A stretch of DNA of 64,000 bases from Siphonodentalium dalli (GCA_032622095.1 CP136061.1:14399287-14463286); one strand, 5' to 3'. Positions 1-9,401 are shown, counted from the stretch's first letter. Numbers and translations are program-made. Notes: generated by a model from the letters alone, not told the origin.

Positions 1-345
1 TCTGCGCAGACAAGCCACATCTTCCAAATTCAGAATGTCGTCTAAAATATCAATAGTTGCATGTTCTATGCTCGTATATTTGCTAGGCAAGAGGCGATGT
101 CTGGCCTCACATAAACATTCACATTCTAATAAGTAGTGCAGTTCGTCTCCAATATGTCTTTTAGTGCACAGCGGACATAGTCTATGGAATATGTTGGTGT
201 CATTCCATCGACCTTTCTCTATTAGCAAGCGATAATTATAAGTACGGAATTGACAAAGAGTTATCACGTTCCTAGTATTCAAATGGTCCAAGTATTTTTT
301 CATAATTGAATATTTTATAAGTACTGCCTCGACTAGATGCCACGG
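1..345 (-). pseudogene. Non-LTR retrotransposon ORF2 C-terminus, fragment
   Basis: Read on the minus strand, one frame is open from about 345 to the window edge and runs off it. The peptide has the typical tail of invertebrate LINE polyproteins: an FRTYNYRLLIEKGRW stretch, then a zinc-knuckle-like CPLC (166-177), then GDELHYLLEC, a C-x2-C...H-x4-C pattern. This region lies after the reverse transcriptase and is thought to help the element's protein bind nucleic acid. An in-frame TAG lies just upstream, near 346-348. The preceding part of the same protein type is found further right at 913-1116 on the same strand, so this is probably one LINE copy split by an insertion. The fragment is not functional. 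Family assignment (CR1/Jockey group) is inference. Confidence 0.8.
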
Positions 346-761
346 AATTGACTATTCAGACTACATTTAAAATAAAGTGCCATTTGTTCTGAGCCTGTAA
401 TATATCCCACATATATTTACACACTAAGTGTTGTCATCACTAAATCCAGCATTCTGATTGGTCGGCGCCCACGTGGCTAGTTGCAGTTATTTCTCGGTGA
501 ATGCGCAACGCCTAATAACACCAAGCTAATAACACCATCGATACGTCATTAGGTTTGGAAAGACGAACGCGTAATGCTTTGGGCGCATTTTGACTCGCGC
601 AGGATTGACTTAATACATCATCGGGTTTCAACATGAAGAGAAATTGTTCCTATTAACTTTTGCCAAGGGTGCTATTGGGTATTTTGGGCTGATCTTGTCA
701 CGATACACTTTTCGATTTAAATATATTTACAAAAGTGGCTTTTTCGCTAAATGTATATAAA
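346..761. other. Unassigned stretch between LINE fragments
   Basis: I recognise no ORF, array or RNA gene here. Together with the palindrome at 762-925 it separates two collinear parts of a LINE ORF, so it is probably inserted sequence. It contains AT-rich and GCGC-containing patches without clear repeat structure. Confidence 0.4.
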
Positions 762-925
762 TATAAGGATTAACTGTCATGTGGAGTATTTTTATGGAGA
801 TGTAACGGTGAGGTAAGTGGTCATAACTTGTATGTAAAACCCTTCGGGTTTTACACAAGTTATGTCCACTTACCTCACCGTTACATCTCCATAAAAACAG
901 TCCACATGACAGTTAATCCTTATTT
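762..925. repeat. Near-perfect long palindrome (about 160 bp)
   Basis: The sequence from about 762 to 838 is repeated as its reverse complement from about 846 to 925, with few mismatches. The arms share AAGGATTAACTGTCATGTGG and TATGGAGATGTAACGGTGAG, and the turn is AACCCTTCGGGTT. It can fold into one long hairpin. Its right edge coincides with the end of LINE similarity in the adjoining fragment, which suggests a foldback MITE or an inverted duplication at the break. No obvious target duplication was found. Confidence 0.85.
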
Positions 926-1116
926 AACAAATGAATCTGCCCAGATTTTGTTAGAATATCTTTCACTTTCTCTATCCATTTGAACTTTACGGGCACAGCT
1001 TCACCAACCTTAAGGGCCAATTGATACAAAATCTTACAAAAACGACCTTGCTTCATATTCATAACTTTCATCCAGTATTTCATAATACGCAGGTTGACTG
1101 TGTACTCTATTGGCAA
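913..1116 (-). pseudogene. Non-LTR retrotransposon ORF2 fragment (post-RT region)
   Basis: The minus frame encodes a 67-residue peptide with the order LPIEYTVNLRIMKYWMKV ... ILYQLAL ... FKWIEKVKDIL ... SG. This matches the layout of the connecting segment between reverse transcriptase and the terminal zinc knuckle in invertebrate LINEs (recalled pattern: R-M-x-x-[FY]W ... L-[LY]-x-L ... W-I-x-x-[IV]-K-x-I-L). It lies upstream, in reading direction, of the 1-345 fragment, about 570 bp away, and roughly 40 expected residues are missing between them. The last three residues and the stop fall inside the palindrome. It is a pseudogene fragment. Confidence 0.6.
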
Positions 1117-1130
1117 TCTGCCGCTCTCAC

Positions 1131-1370
1131 CATATAATTCGGGTTCCCCCTGCCAATTTTCACCAGAGTTATGCCCAGTTTAGTCGGAATTGCACTTAAT
1201 GTTCGTTTCCGGATGATAACTTTAGTAAGTCTGAACTGAATGAAATGAAATTTTGTATGCGAGCTTACTAGCCAAAAATACAGGTCAAGTTCTAATAAGT
1301 GTTCTACCCGCCAATTTAAAAACAAAAATTTTCAACAGAATTATGACTCTTTGCTGGAATTACCACGGGC
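1131..1370 (-). repeat. Dispersed repeat, 'cataactct' family, copy 1
   Basis: The reverse complement matches 3838-4085 closely over about 200 bp. Shared blocks include CATTCAGTTCAGACTTACTA, AAAGTTATCAT, GTGCAATTCC and ACTTGACCTGTATTTT. A peptide-like reading on the minus strand here is only an open stretch of this repeat. From memory, similar motifs (CATAACTCTGGTGAAAATT) are abundant in mollusc genomes. Confidence 0.75.
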
Positions 1371-1565
1371 GTATTTTTCCACGCCCTATAGCGATGCTCT
1401 TGAATTGAAATTATATTTGATTTAGTTAAAAGCACGTGCATTTAAAGGAAGCCTTTTAAAGACAATGATGACTCATGCGACATGTATTGCAATTGGTACT
1501 GGCACGTATTTTCACTCATATCTTAACCTTTTACATATACTTTACGAAGCGAAAACAATGCACAT
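1371..1565. other. Unassigned stretch
   Basis: Nothing recognisable. It is unique-looking AT-rich sequence between a dispersed repeat and a MITE. Confidence 0.3.
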
Positions 1566-2040
1566 ATGTGACCAGCCCTATCAAACCCAGTCGTAAGTCG
1601 GGATTTTTTTACCCTGTGCCAATGCATTCTCTTATATATGCGAGTCGACCATAGGTCGCCTCGAATTTATAAGAGAATGCATTGGCCTAACAATGTTTTA
1701 CAATTTTAATAATTTTTTCTTGTATTCTTTAACAATTTTATAATTTCACCCATACATAGCCCCAGACAAACATGAGCAGACGATACTCTTCTATATGCTT
1801 CTATATATGCGTGGGGCTCCCTGCACTGGCCTGCAGGTTAATGGCTGTTTTTTTTATTTTATGTCCTAAAAATTGTAAGAAACATTTATTTAAAAAAAAT
1901 GATAAAAAATTGGTAGGCCAATGCATTCTCTTATATATGCGAGGCGACCTATGGTCGACTGGCATATATAAGAGAATGCATTGGCACAGGGTATAAAAAT
2001 CCCGACTTATACGACTGGATTTGATATGGCGGGTCACATA
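1566..2040. mobile_element. Family A MITE, complete copy with two terminal hairpins
   Basis: The ends are inverted: TGTGACC...CAGTCGTAAGTCGGGAT on the left and ATCCCGACTTAT.CGACTGG...GGTCACA on the right, next to TA on both sides. Just inside each end lies a 69-nt hairpin (1618-1686 and 1917-1985) with stem GCCAATGCATTCTCTTATAT and a GTCGACC/GGTCGCC apex. The interior of about 230 bp carries a PstI-containing GGGGCTCCCTGCA motif and AT-rich arms. There is no transposase ORF, so it is a non-autonomous element. The TA flanks suggest Tc1/mariner-type mobilisation, which is inference. Other copies are at 21325, 22027, 40151, 47350 and 55587. Confidence 0.85.
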
Positions 2041-2110
2041 TAACTGTCGTCTCCCTGGTCCATGTGAGGCTCAACACGGGAGTGTCACCAGCGACAATGC
2101 TATATGGCCA
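2041..2110. repeat. Dispersed 'GTCGTCT...CACGGGAGTGT' module
   Basis: The sequence AACTGTCGTCT...GTGAGGCTCA.CACGGGAGTGT recurs at about 2605-2675 and, more diverged, at about 23655-23720. In the last two it is preceded by GAAAACAATGCACTG or a close variant. Function is unknown; it is probably a piece of an older element related to family A. Confidence 0.6.
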
Positions 2111-2335
2111 GGGAGATTTAACCCTTTCTATACTAAATCGATTCTTTCATTCAGTTAAGCAATGCACGCCGGAGTGGTCTATTATTAATTTAGAGCGGTG
2201 TTATAATGTGATAAAAGCAGACGACATGTTAAAAGTGCAGAATGATCCCTAGTTATTGAAGTTACTGTTCAAATAATAAGTTCAACAAGCGTGTGTTGAA
2301 CTTATGAACTGAACATTCATATTGGATAACTACAC
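2110..2335. repeat. Dispersed repeat family C with hairpin, copy 1
   Basis: It starts near GGGAGATTTAACC and TTTCTATACTAAAT, contains GGTCTATTATTAATTT, and ends with a hairpin at about 2262-2310 (TGTTCAAATAATAAGTTCAA pairing with TTGAACTTATGAACTGAACA). The same components occur at 58208-58430, in part in inverted orientation, and partly at 3600-3705. It has no coding capacity. Confidence 0.7.
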
Positions 2336-2678
2336 ACCAATAATGATTTAGAATAAAAAAGGTTAATATGCATTTATGTGACGACCACTTATAATTTACC
2401 TAAATAATGTTAATATTGGCTGATTGTTACACAATTATTATATAAGAATTTAAAACTTCTAGTTCCAAAATATGGACTAATGGAAATAAACATATTGATT
2501 AACCAAGTATGAGTGCATGCACATCAGCCAACTTACTCGATGCATCTCAGTGCAAAGGGGGGGGGGGGGTCTCTCAGTGTCTCACGTGTACCCCTATGGA
2601 GCCCGAGACAGCGAAAACAATGCACTGATAACTGTCGTCTGCTTGGGTCCGTGTGAGGCTCAGCACGGGAGTGTTAAG
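2336..2678. other. Unassigned stretch with a G13 run
   Basis: There is no recognisable gene. A homopolymer of 13 G lies at 2557-2569. A second copy of the GTCGTCT/CACGGGAGTGT module is at about 2605-2675. Confidence 0.5.
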
Positions 2679-3582
2679 CCCCTGTCACACTCAGGTCGGC
2701 GCTTGCATTGCGCTGCAAAAGTATCAAAGCGCACACATAAACGCACTAAGGTCTCCAAGAACCGATTGGTGACGCAGTGGACACTGGCTACGACGGGCGA
2801 GGGTCTCCATGGTCGCCCATAGGCACCAGAGCGCCGCGCTTGTTTTGTGCATGCACAAAACAAGCGCAGAGGCTCTGCGTTCTGACCAAGGCGTAGTAAG
2901 CTTACTGCAGTTGCAGATGAATTTTTGCTGTGACCACGAGTAGCGTGTATCAGTCCTTGCTACGTCAGCGGGGCGCTCATGTCGTTCGCGTTGCGCTGTC
3001 GTGGCGACGATACTGTGCCTGGTCAGAACGCCGAACATCTGCGCTTGTTTTGTGCATGCAAACGCGGCGCTCTGGCGCTCAGAGGCGATCACGGGGACCC
3101 TCTCCCATCCTAGCCAGTGTCAACTGCGACGTTACTGCGTCAGCAATCGGCTCTTAGATACCTTAGTGCGCTTTGCTCTGCGCTTTGATACGTTTACATC
3201 GCAATGCAAGCCCCGGCCTGATCGCAGCGGAGTGTGACAGTGATTTAATCGGACAGCTAATCTATTGCGGATTGTTGGGTATATTCCCCACATATATTCC
3301 TAAGAACTGACTATGACTGGAGAACGCAGGAGACGCTATTTATACTCACCGCGCCCGCACAGAGAGCGTTTTGCAAACGTATTGAGAACGTACTAGCAAT
3401 ACAATGACAGCGACTTGAACGCAATAAGAGCGTGAGACTTGACAAAGTAGGAACGCAAATAGGAGCATACTTTGTTTTAAAAGTTTGACAATTTGGGACA
3501 GTTTTCTGCGCTCCTCCTGCGTGTTACTCATATTTTGGTACTTTTGCAGCGCAGTGCAAGCGCCGCCTGAGTGTGACAGGGG
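2679..3582. mobile_element. Inverted-repeat DNA element with nested inner inverted repeat
   Basis: The left end CCCCTGTCACACTCAGG... continues as GGCGCTTGCATTGCGCTGC. The right end (about 3543-3582) is its reverse complement, ending GAGTGTGACAGGGG. Inside, 2687-2905 is repeated in inverted orientation at about 3010-3241, which has its own GTGTGACAGTG end. This gives either a nested element or one with an internal duplicated terminus. There is no transposase. Target duplications are not clear. The small open frames here are accidental readings of the GC-rich arms. Confidence 0.75.
2836..2867. repeat. Perfect 32-bp palindrome
   Basis: The half-site GCGCTTGTTTTGTGCA is followed directly by its exact reverse complement. 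A related but broken version, with CGCTTGTTTTGTGCATGCAA, lies at about 3041-3062 in the opposite arm of the enclosing element. Confidence 0.95.
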
Positions 3583-3599
3583 TTTTACTAGCTACAATC

Positions 3600-3837
3600 T
3601 GTGATCAGTGAGATTTAACATTTTCTATACTAAATCGGTTATCCCCGTGAGGGAAATGTTTGTTGAACTTATTATCAACATTTACTATGGGATAGCTACA
3701 CAAACTGGCCGACTTGAGGCATCTCAGTGCTGTCACTACTTTCATCTCTGTATCACACTCAATGAAGTCAGATCTCGTTCTAGGTTGGTTGTACCGGAAT
3801 CATGAGCATTGCTAGGGCTTGACAAACTACGTTCATG
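3600..3837. repeat. Family C fragment, then unassigned sequence
   Basis: About 3600-3705 shares AGATTTAACATTTTCTATAC, ACTAAATCG, GTTGAACTTATTATC and GGATAGCTACAC-like blocks with 2110-2335. Nothing is recognised in 3706-3837. Confidence 0.55.
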
Positions 3838-4085
3838 GTAACTTCAACAAAGGGTCATAACTCTAGAGAAAATTAAATCTTGAGCTGTATTTTGGGCTAA
3901 TGAACTCAGATACCAAATTTCATTCCATTCAGTTCAGACTTACTAAAGTTATCATTCGGAAACGACAATTGAGTGCAATTCCAACAAAAGAGCATTAATT
4001 ATGGTGAACATTGGCGGGCGGAACCAGAATTCTAACTTGACCTGTATTTTATGCTAGTAACCCGCATACCAAATTTTACATTATA
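3838..4085 (+). repeat. Dispersed repeat, 'cataactct' family, copy 2
   Basis: It is homologous to the reverse complement of 1131-1370. Within this copy the TTGACCTGTATTTT...GCTAGTAA...CCAAATTT block begins to repeat again near 4035, so the family may itself be tandem with a period near 150-160 bp. Confidence 0.75.
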
Positions 4086-4144
4086 GCACTACCCTCTAAG
4101 TCGACTAATGAATGCCCAAATATAATTGACGTGTTTCACAAATT

Positions 4145-4633
4145 AACACAATTATTATATTCACCATTATGCGGGTGGATGTATTATTATATTCACCATT
4201 ATGCGGGTGGATGTATTATTATATTCACCATTATGCGGGTGGATGTATTATTATATTCACCATTATGCGGGTGGATGTATTATTATATGCACCATTATGC
4301 GGGTGGATGTATTATTATATTCACCATTATGCGGGTGGATGTATTATTATATTCACCATTATGCGGGTGGATGTATTATTATATTCACCATTATGCGGGT
4401 GGATGTATTATTATATTCACCATTATGCGGGTGGATGTATTATTATATTCACCATTATGCGGGTGGATGTATTTTTATATTCACCATTATGCGGGTATAT
4501 GTATTTTTATATTCACCATTATGCGGGTGGATGTATTATTATATTCACCATTATGCGGGTGGATGTATTTTTATATTCACCATTATGCGGGTGGATGTAT
4601 TATTATATTCACCATTATGCGGGTGGATGTATA
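4145..4633. repeat. 32-bp minisatellite, about 15 copies
   Basis: The unit is ATTCACCATTATGCGGGTGG plus ATGTATTATTAT. Copies are almost identical; variants include ATGCACC (about 4287), ATTTTTAT (about 4470, 4502, 4566) and GGGTATATG (about 4494). The unit contains no stop in any plus frame. Because 32 is not divisible by 3, all three plus frames read the same 32-residue periodic peptide, which explains the three overlapping long open frames. It is not a gene. Confidence 0.97.
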
Positions 4634-5517
4634 ACACCTGTGTTGTCGCATCGTATGTCCCGCGCATGGGACTGAACTCTGCACGGAGCTTGCGATTACC
4701 GTTGCTCTTCTGTTTGCCTTAGACGCCAGAATGTCAAAATGGAGTCATATTAATTTTGGTGTTCAGAGTTCGTAGTTTAGTTGTCTGTGAGTTTCAATTA
4801 TTCAAATAACGCCAGGTCTAACAATGGTGGCACAAAGGGGGGGGGGGGGGTAACTCATCCCCACAGGAGAGTGCAATGCATAATAACCGTACTCTAATTC
4901 ACTCACCATCTTCACTTCAAGGACGAATGTGTTTCTAGTTGGTGCAGATACATGTAGTGCCTTGGTCACTGGGAGTCAGATTTCTTAAATTAATTTACAT
5001 GATAAGTTTATGTTAGAGGTATGGAGTCACGGACTCAGTATACGCGTGCATTGCTTCAACGTGCTTTCATCAGTGAGCGTGAACAAATTCACATTTCTTA
5101 TCGAAATGGCCATGTATCGATCGGAATGACACATTGGGAAGTCCAGGTCAATTTGGAGCCGATCCAGAGGGGTAACTCACCCCCTGAAGAATGCAATGAA
5201 CCACAACTTATTTTCTGAACTCATATATTGTGTATGGATGGTCCTTGTGTGACTGGGTACCAAATTTATTTCCATATGCTGTTGTGTTTTCAGGTTCAGT
5301 CGTCGATGGCAGTCCAAGAAAACTGAGCAGGGTGAGTTCGTTATTACAAAACAACTTTCAGCTCGCGGTTGATATTCCCACGCTGGAACGAGGCTAGATG
5401 GTCTCTCTTGTATGGTGCTATTCAGCTCGATCGAGGTCGATGATTCTTGTATCTGGGAAATATAATTCGCAAACCGCACTTCTAACTGGAATACCTCAAG
5501 CATCCAACTGTTTGTAT
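4634..5517. other. Unassigned stretch, G14 run
   Basis: There is a run of 14 G at 4837-4850. GGTAACTCA.CCCC...GAATGCAATG-like sequence occurs twice (about 4850-4880 and 5170-5200), hinting at an old duplication. A 115-codon minus frame (5177-5524) has no recognisable motif and I do not treat it as a gene. Confidence 0.4.
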
Positions 5518-6970
5518 TTCCCAAACGAGCTCTCCCTCCCTAACTAGCTCTCCCTCCCTAACTAGCTCTCCCTCCCTAACTAGCTCTCCGTCCATAACTA
5601 GCTCTCCCTCCCTAACTAGCTCTCCCTCCTAAACTAGATATCCCTCCCTAACTAGCTCTCCGTCCATAACTAGCTCTCCCTCCCTAACTAGCTCTCCCTC
5701 CCTAACCAGCTCTCCGTCCATAACTAGCTCTCCCTAACTAGCTCTCCCTCCCAAACTAGATATCCCTCCCTAACTAGCTCTCCGCCCATAACTAGCTCTC
5801 CCTCCCTAACTAGCTCTCCCTCCCTAACCAGCTCTCCGTCCATAACTAGCTCTCCCTCCCTAACTAGATCTCCCTCCCTAACTAGCTATCCGTCCATAAC
5901 TAGCTCTCCCTCCCTAACTAGCTCTCCCTCCCTAACCAGCTCTCCCTCTCTAACTAACTCTCCCCTCCCTAAATAGAATTCCCCGCTCTAACTAGCTCTC
6001 CCTCCCTAACTAGCTCCCCATCCATAACTAGCTCTCCCTCCCTAACTAGCTCTCCCTCCCAAACTAGATATCCCTCCCTAACTAGCTCTCCATCCATAAC
6101 TAGCTCTCCCTCCCTAACTAGCTCTCCGTCTATAACTAGCTCTCCCTCCCTAACTAGATGTCCCTCCCTAACTAGCTATCCGTCCATAACTAGCTATCCC
6201 TCCCTAACTAGCTCTCCCTCCCTAACCAGCTCTCCCTATCTAACTAACTCTCCCCTCCCTAAATAGAATTCCCCTCTCTAACTAGCTCTCCCTCCCTAAC
6301 TAGCTCTCCATCCATAACTAGCTCTCCCTCCCTAACTAGCTCTCCCTCCCAAACTAGATATCCCTCCCTAACTAGCTATCCATCCATAACTAGCTCTCCC
6401 TCCCTAACTAGCTCTCCCTCCCAAACTAGATATCCCTCCCTAACTAGCTATCCCCTCCCTAACTAGCTCTCCCTCCAAAACTAGCTCTCCCTCCCTAACT
6501 ATATCTCCCTCCCTAACTAGCTATCCCTCCCTAACTAGCTCTCCCTCCCTAACTAGCTTTTCCCTCCCTAACTCACTTTTCCCTCCCTAACTAGCTCTAC
6601 CCTCCCTAACTAGCCTTTCCCTCCCTAACTGTCTTTTCCCTCCCTAACTAGCTCTACCCTCCCAAACTATCGCTCCCCTCACAAACTAACCCTCCCATCC
6701 CAAACTAGCTATCTCCTCCCTAACTAGCTCTCCCTCCTTAACTAGCTCTCTCCTCCCTAACTAGATGTCCCATCCCTAACTAGCTCTCCCTCCCTAACTA
6801 GCTCTCCCTCCCTAACTAGCTCTCTCCTCCCTAACTAGCTCTCTCCTCCCTAACTAGCTCTCTCCTCCCTAACTAGCTCTCTCCCCCCAAACTAACTCTT
6901 CCTCCCTAACTATCTCTCCTCCCTAACTAGCTCTCCCCTCCCTAACTAGCCCTCCCATCCCTAACTAGCG
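5518..6970. repeat. 18-bp C-rich satellite, about 80 copies
   Basis: The basic unit is CTCCCTCCCTAACTAGCT. Variant units (CTCCGTCCATAACTAGCT, ATATCCCTCCCTAACTAG and others) recur in order. One marker, CTCCCCTCCCTAAATAGAAT, appears near 5960 and again near 6250, so a higher-order period of about 290 bp exists. The right third is more diverged, with 19-20 bp units. The complementary strand has paired GGGAGGG tracts and one TTAGGG per unit. Non-coding. Confidence 0.95.
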
Positions 6971-7075
6971 GTTGGGAATTTTCCTGACATATTTCCGTGA
7001 CGGTAGTCTTCAGACAAACACAGCGAGAAGGAACACTATTTGTTGTAGTTGCATACGTGATGGTGACATGGAAGG

Positions 7076-7080
<5 letters not shown>
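6971..7080. other. Unassigned spacer
   Basis: Sequence between the 18-bp array and the (AT)n tract. An open frame crossing it gains its length by reading into (AT)n as repeated Ile-Tyr. Confidence 0.4.

Positions 7081-7151
<71 letters not shown>
7081..7151. repeat. (AT)n microsatellite, left half
   Basis: An uninterrupted AT dinucleotide tract of about 35 repeats. It appears to be the left half of one tract split by the Helitron-like insertion that follows. Confidence 0.95.
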
Positions 7152-7154
<3 letters not shown>

Positions 7155-7927
7155 ATTATATATTTTGGAAGATCTGTCTGTGTGTGGTCTGTGTGTGGTC
7201 TGTGTGTGTGTTCGCTATGAACTCGAAAACGGCCGACCCGATTTCGATGAAACTTGGTATGTGGGGGTATTTTCGGCCGGGGGTGGCATAGGCATATTAA
7301 TTTTCAGATCCGAGGTCAACTTTTCACGTGCCAAGGTCAAATCTGTTTTTACGCTGTGTTACGGGACATTCATTTGAGTTCGGTGCTTACAAATCGATTC
7401 GAAACAGCGCGAATAATTAAATGCCAGTCATAATAATGACACTGTGATAATCTTTCGTCTTTCCTCTTTCCAACGAAATATAATGCGTATGTATCCATTT
7501 TAGTTATCTGCCTCAATTATCAAGAAGAAGTGGTAATATCTTCCATCAGGATAAAAACAATGCGTAACTTCTATGACGTCGTTAGAGTTCATAACGTTAG
7601 ATCACGTTAACGCTTAACCGGCCGATGCATTTGACTGTTTCAGACGTCTTGGCGATATCTCGGGCACCGATGGTAATTTATCTTTACGTTGAAACTTGAT
7701 AATTAATGAGCGTGTGTATATGAGGCGCGTTTATATACTTGAGTGGAAATCAAGTCGGGTTAAAAGGTCAAATCGGGTAAAACCGGATGGATTTCGACGG
7801 GTACTTTTGTCGGGTACTTTTGTTCGGGCAGTGTTTTGGACGGGTCAAATCGTGACCCCACTTGACCTTGGCCTTCAAAATAGACAATTCAAGGTCAAAC
7901 CCCGGACGAAGTCGGGTCACCTTCTAG
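7152..7927 (+). mobile_element. Helitron-like non-autonomous element
   Basis: It has the hallmarks of a Helitron end pair. The 5' end is TCTATTATATATTTTGGAAG preceded by A. The 3' end is CTAG (7924-7927) followed by T. A hairpin CCCGGACGAAGTCGGG (7901-7916) lies seven bases before CTAG. There are no terminal inverted repeats and no target duplication, and the flanks are the two halves of an (AT)n tract, matching known insertion between A and T. The interior of 776 bp has TCTGTGTGTGGT repeats, an AACTCGAAAACGGCCGACCC block and several GGTCAA motifs. It has no Rep/helicase ORF. Confidence rests on terminal structure only. Confidence 0.75.

Positions 7928-7995
<68 letters not shown>
7928..7995. 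repeat. (AT)n microsatellite, right half
   Basis: AT dinucleotide tract with one register shift near 7953, directly abutting the CTAG end of the Helitron-like element. Confidence 0.95.
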
Positions 7996-7998
<3 letters not shown>

Positions 7999-8135
7999 TA
8001 CACTCATACTGTATTCGCGCTGTGAAACGTGGACAGAAGACGTTTGTTGGTTTAAATCGCAGACCCCACCTTAATCTGATATTGTATGGACTCAACTCAA
8101 CTTGCAACTTAATAAGAGTGAAACTATAAGAAAGT

Positions 8136-8256
8136 TGTGTTGATTCTGTTGCGTTGTATGGATTCTGTCATGTTACGTGTGCAATGGCCGCGGTCCACAC
8201 ACACTGTCAGACTAACTTGGAGCCATACTCCATGGAACCCAACAAAATCAACACCA
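8136..8256. repeat. Imperfect inverted repeat
   Basis: TGTGTTGATTCTGTTGCGTT (from about 8137) and AACCCAACAAAATCAACACC (to about 8255) are reverse complements with a few mismatches; the arms are about 27 bp and the loop about 65 bp. It may be a small MITE. No coding sequence. Confidence 0.6.
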
Positions 8257-8279
8257 ATTTCTTAAATAAATGATTGTTT

Positions 8280-8470
8280 CTTGAATCGGTGAACCTGCCT
8301 GTTCTCTGCTTCGTCTGATTCAGTCAAAATGAAATCAGGCAGGTGGTTCACTGGAGATGAATTTAGTGACGCTGTCACGCTCAGTGGGCTACCATCACTA
8401 AATTCACTCTCTGTGGACCTCATTCGGCTTATGTCTAATCTTCTGGGAAGAATCTTTTGTCTCGAATTAA
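8280..8470. repeat. Dispersed repeat family F, hairpin copy
   Basis: A stem forms between GGTGAACCTGCCTG (about 8289) and CAGGCAGGTGGTTCAC (about 8337). It is followed by two facing copies of the family signature: GATGAATTTAGTGAC and CCATCACTAAATTCACT...GGACCTCATT. The signature recurs at 8686, 42710, 43150, 43334, 54830 and in the arrays at 28047 and 55083. Confidence 0.7.
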
Positions 8471-8544
8471 AATTGTTTTAGTTATCCAGTTGAAGTGGGT
8501 GATGTTAACCTATTGTGCATGTTATAAAATTCTGAAAATTAGGC

Positions 8545-8880
8545 AACATAGAAACTGAACAGGCGGGTAAATTAAACTAAAATCAATGTTAAATTGAGAC
8601 TTTATAGATACTTTGCAGAAAATGTGGCCTGATCAGAACGAGGTACCCAGATGGCGCAGTTGGTGACGCTATAATAACACGATGTGGGGGATAGCATAAC
8701 TAAATTCACCCTCTGGGGACCTCATTATGCATATGATAGACACTTTATTCCATCAGTGACTGGCCATCGAATATGGATAACGCGGCTATATACATATGAT
8801 CAATTATGAACTGAAATCACGTGATCTACTGGGTGACAGGAGACGAAGTTTAGATTAACTATGTACGTCACGCGATATCA
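8545..8880 (+). repeat. Dispersed repeat family F, copy
   Basis: It contains GGGATAGCATAACTAAATTC, then ACCCTCTGGGGACCTCATT (8686-8733), followed by ATGATAGACAC and CGCGGCTATATACATATGAT. The flanking sequence aligns with 43215-43480 over about 270 bp (ACTAAAA.CAATGTTAA, TAGCGCGGC and others). The element has no ORF. A box-A-like TGGCGCAGTTGG at about 8652 is not part of a tRNA-like fold. Confidence 0.7.
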
Positions 8881-9401
8881 CGACGTCACGCGATATCACG
8901 ATCTGGAATTTAAATTAAATCTAATGTCTGTCGAGGTCGCTTACATGATTATATTTGACATTATTGCCGATAATATATGCTCAATCTATGTCGCATTAAA
9001 GTGATGTGAAACACTCCAGGATGGTGATCACATAGAAATGGAGAATCTTGCTCAAAGTAGTTATGTTTACGAATATTATATCCAAATTGACACACACAAC
9101 GTCATTTTTATATATTAATTAAAGGCAGTGACTCTCGGTGTTGAAACAAGTTTCGTTAGTTTATCGCCGATACAAGTAGTTGCTTCCAGAATCAAGAAGT
9201 ACATATTTACAATTGACCGTAGTTCAGACGATGTTTTCTGTGGTTGTTGCGGTCGATTTGTTTGAGATTTTCGGCGATGGTGAGAGGAATGCTACATTCC
9301 TCCAGATGGCATAGCACCCGAATTATAACTTATCGGATTCACGCACACAAACAAGTCCATATGTCGTTAAAGTGATATATGTAAATCAACACATCATACT
9401 C
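8881..9401. other. Unassigned stretch
   Basis: A local duplication GTCACGCGATATCACGA occurs twice in a row (about 8868-8902). Nothing else is recognised. Confidence 0.4.

Noticed and set aside
4131-4722. Three overlapping 167-173 codon genes
   Set aside because: All three frames are readings of the 32-bp array.
5518-6970. Interstitial telomere array
   Set aside because: TTAGGG occurs only once per 18-bp unit and is never in tandem, so it is a C-rich minisatellite and not telomeric DNA.
6972-8107. Proteins with long Ile-Tyr tracts
   Set aside because: They read through (AT)n tracts flanking the Helitron-like element.
8645-8720. tRNA or tRNA-derived SINE (TGGCGCAGTTGG resembles box A)
   Set aside because: No box B (GGTTCGA-type) at the right distance and no cloverleaf fold; the sequence is part of dispersed repeat F.
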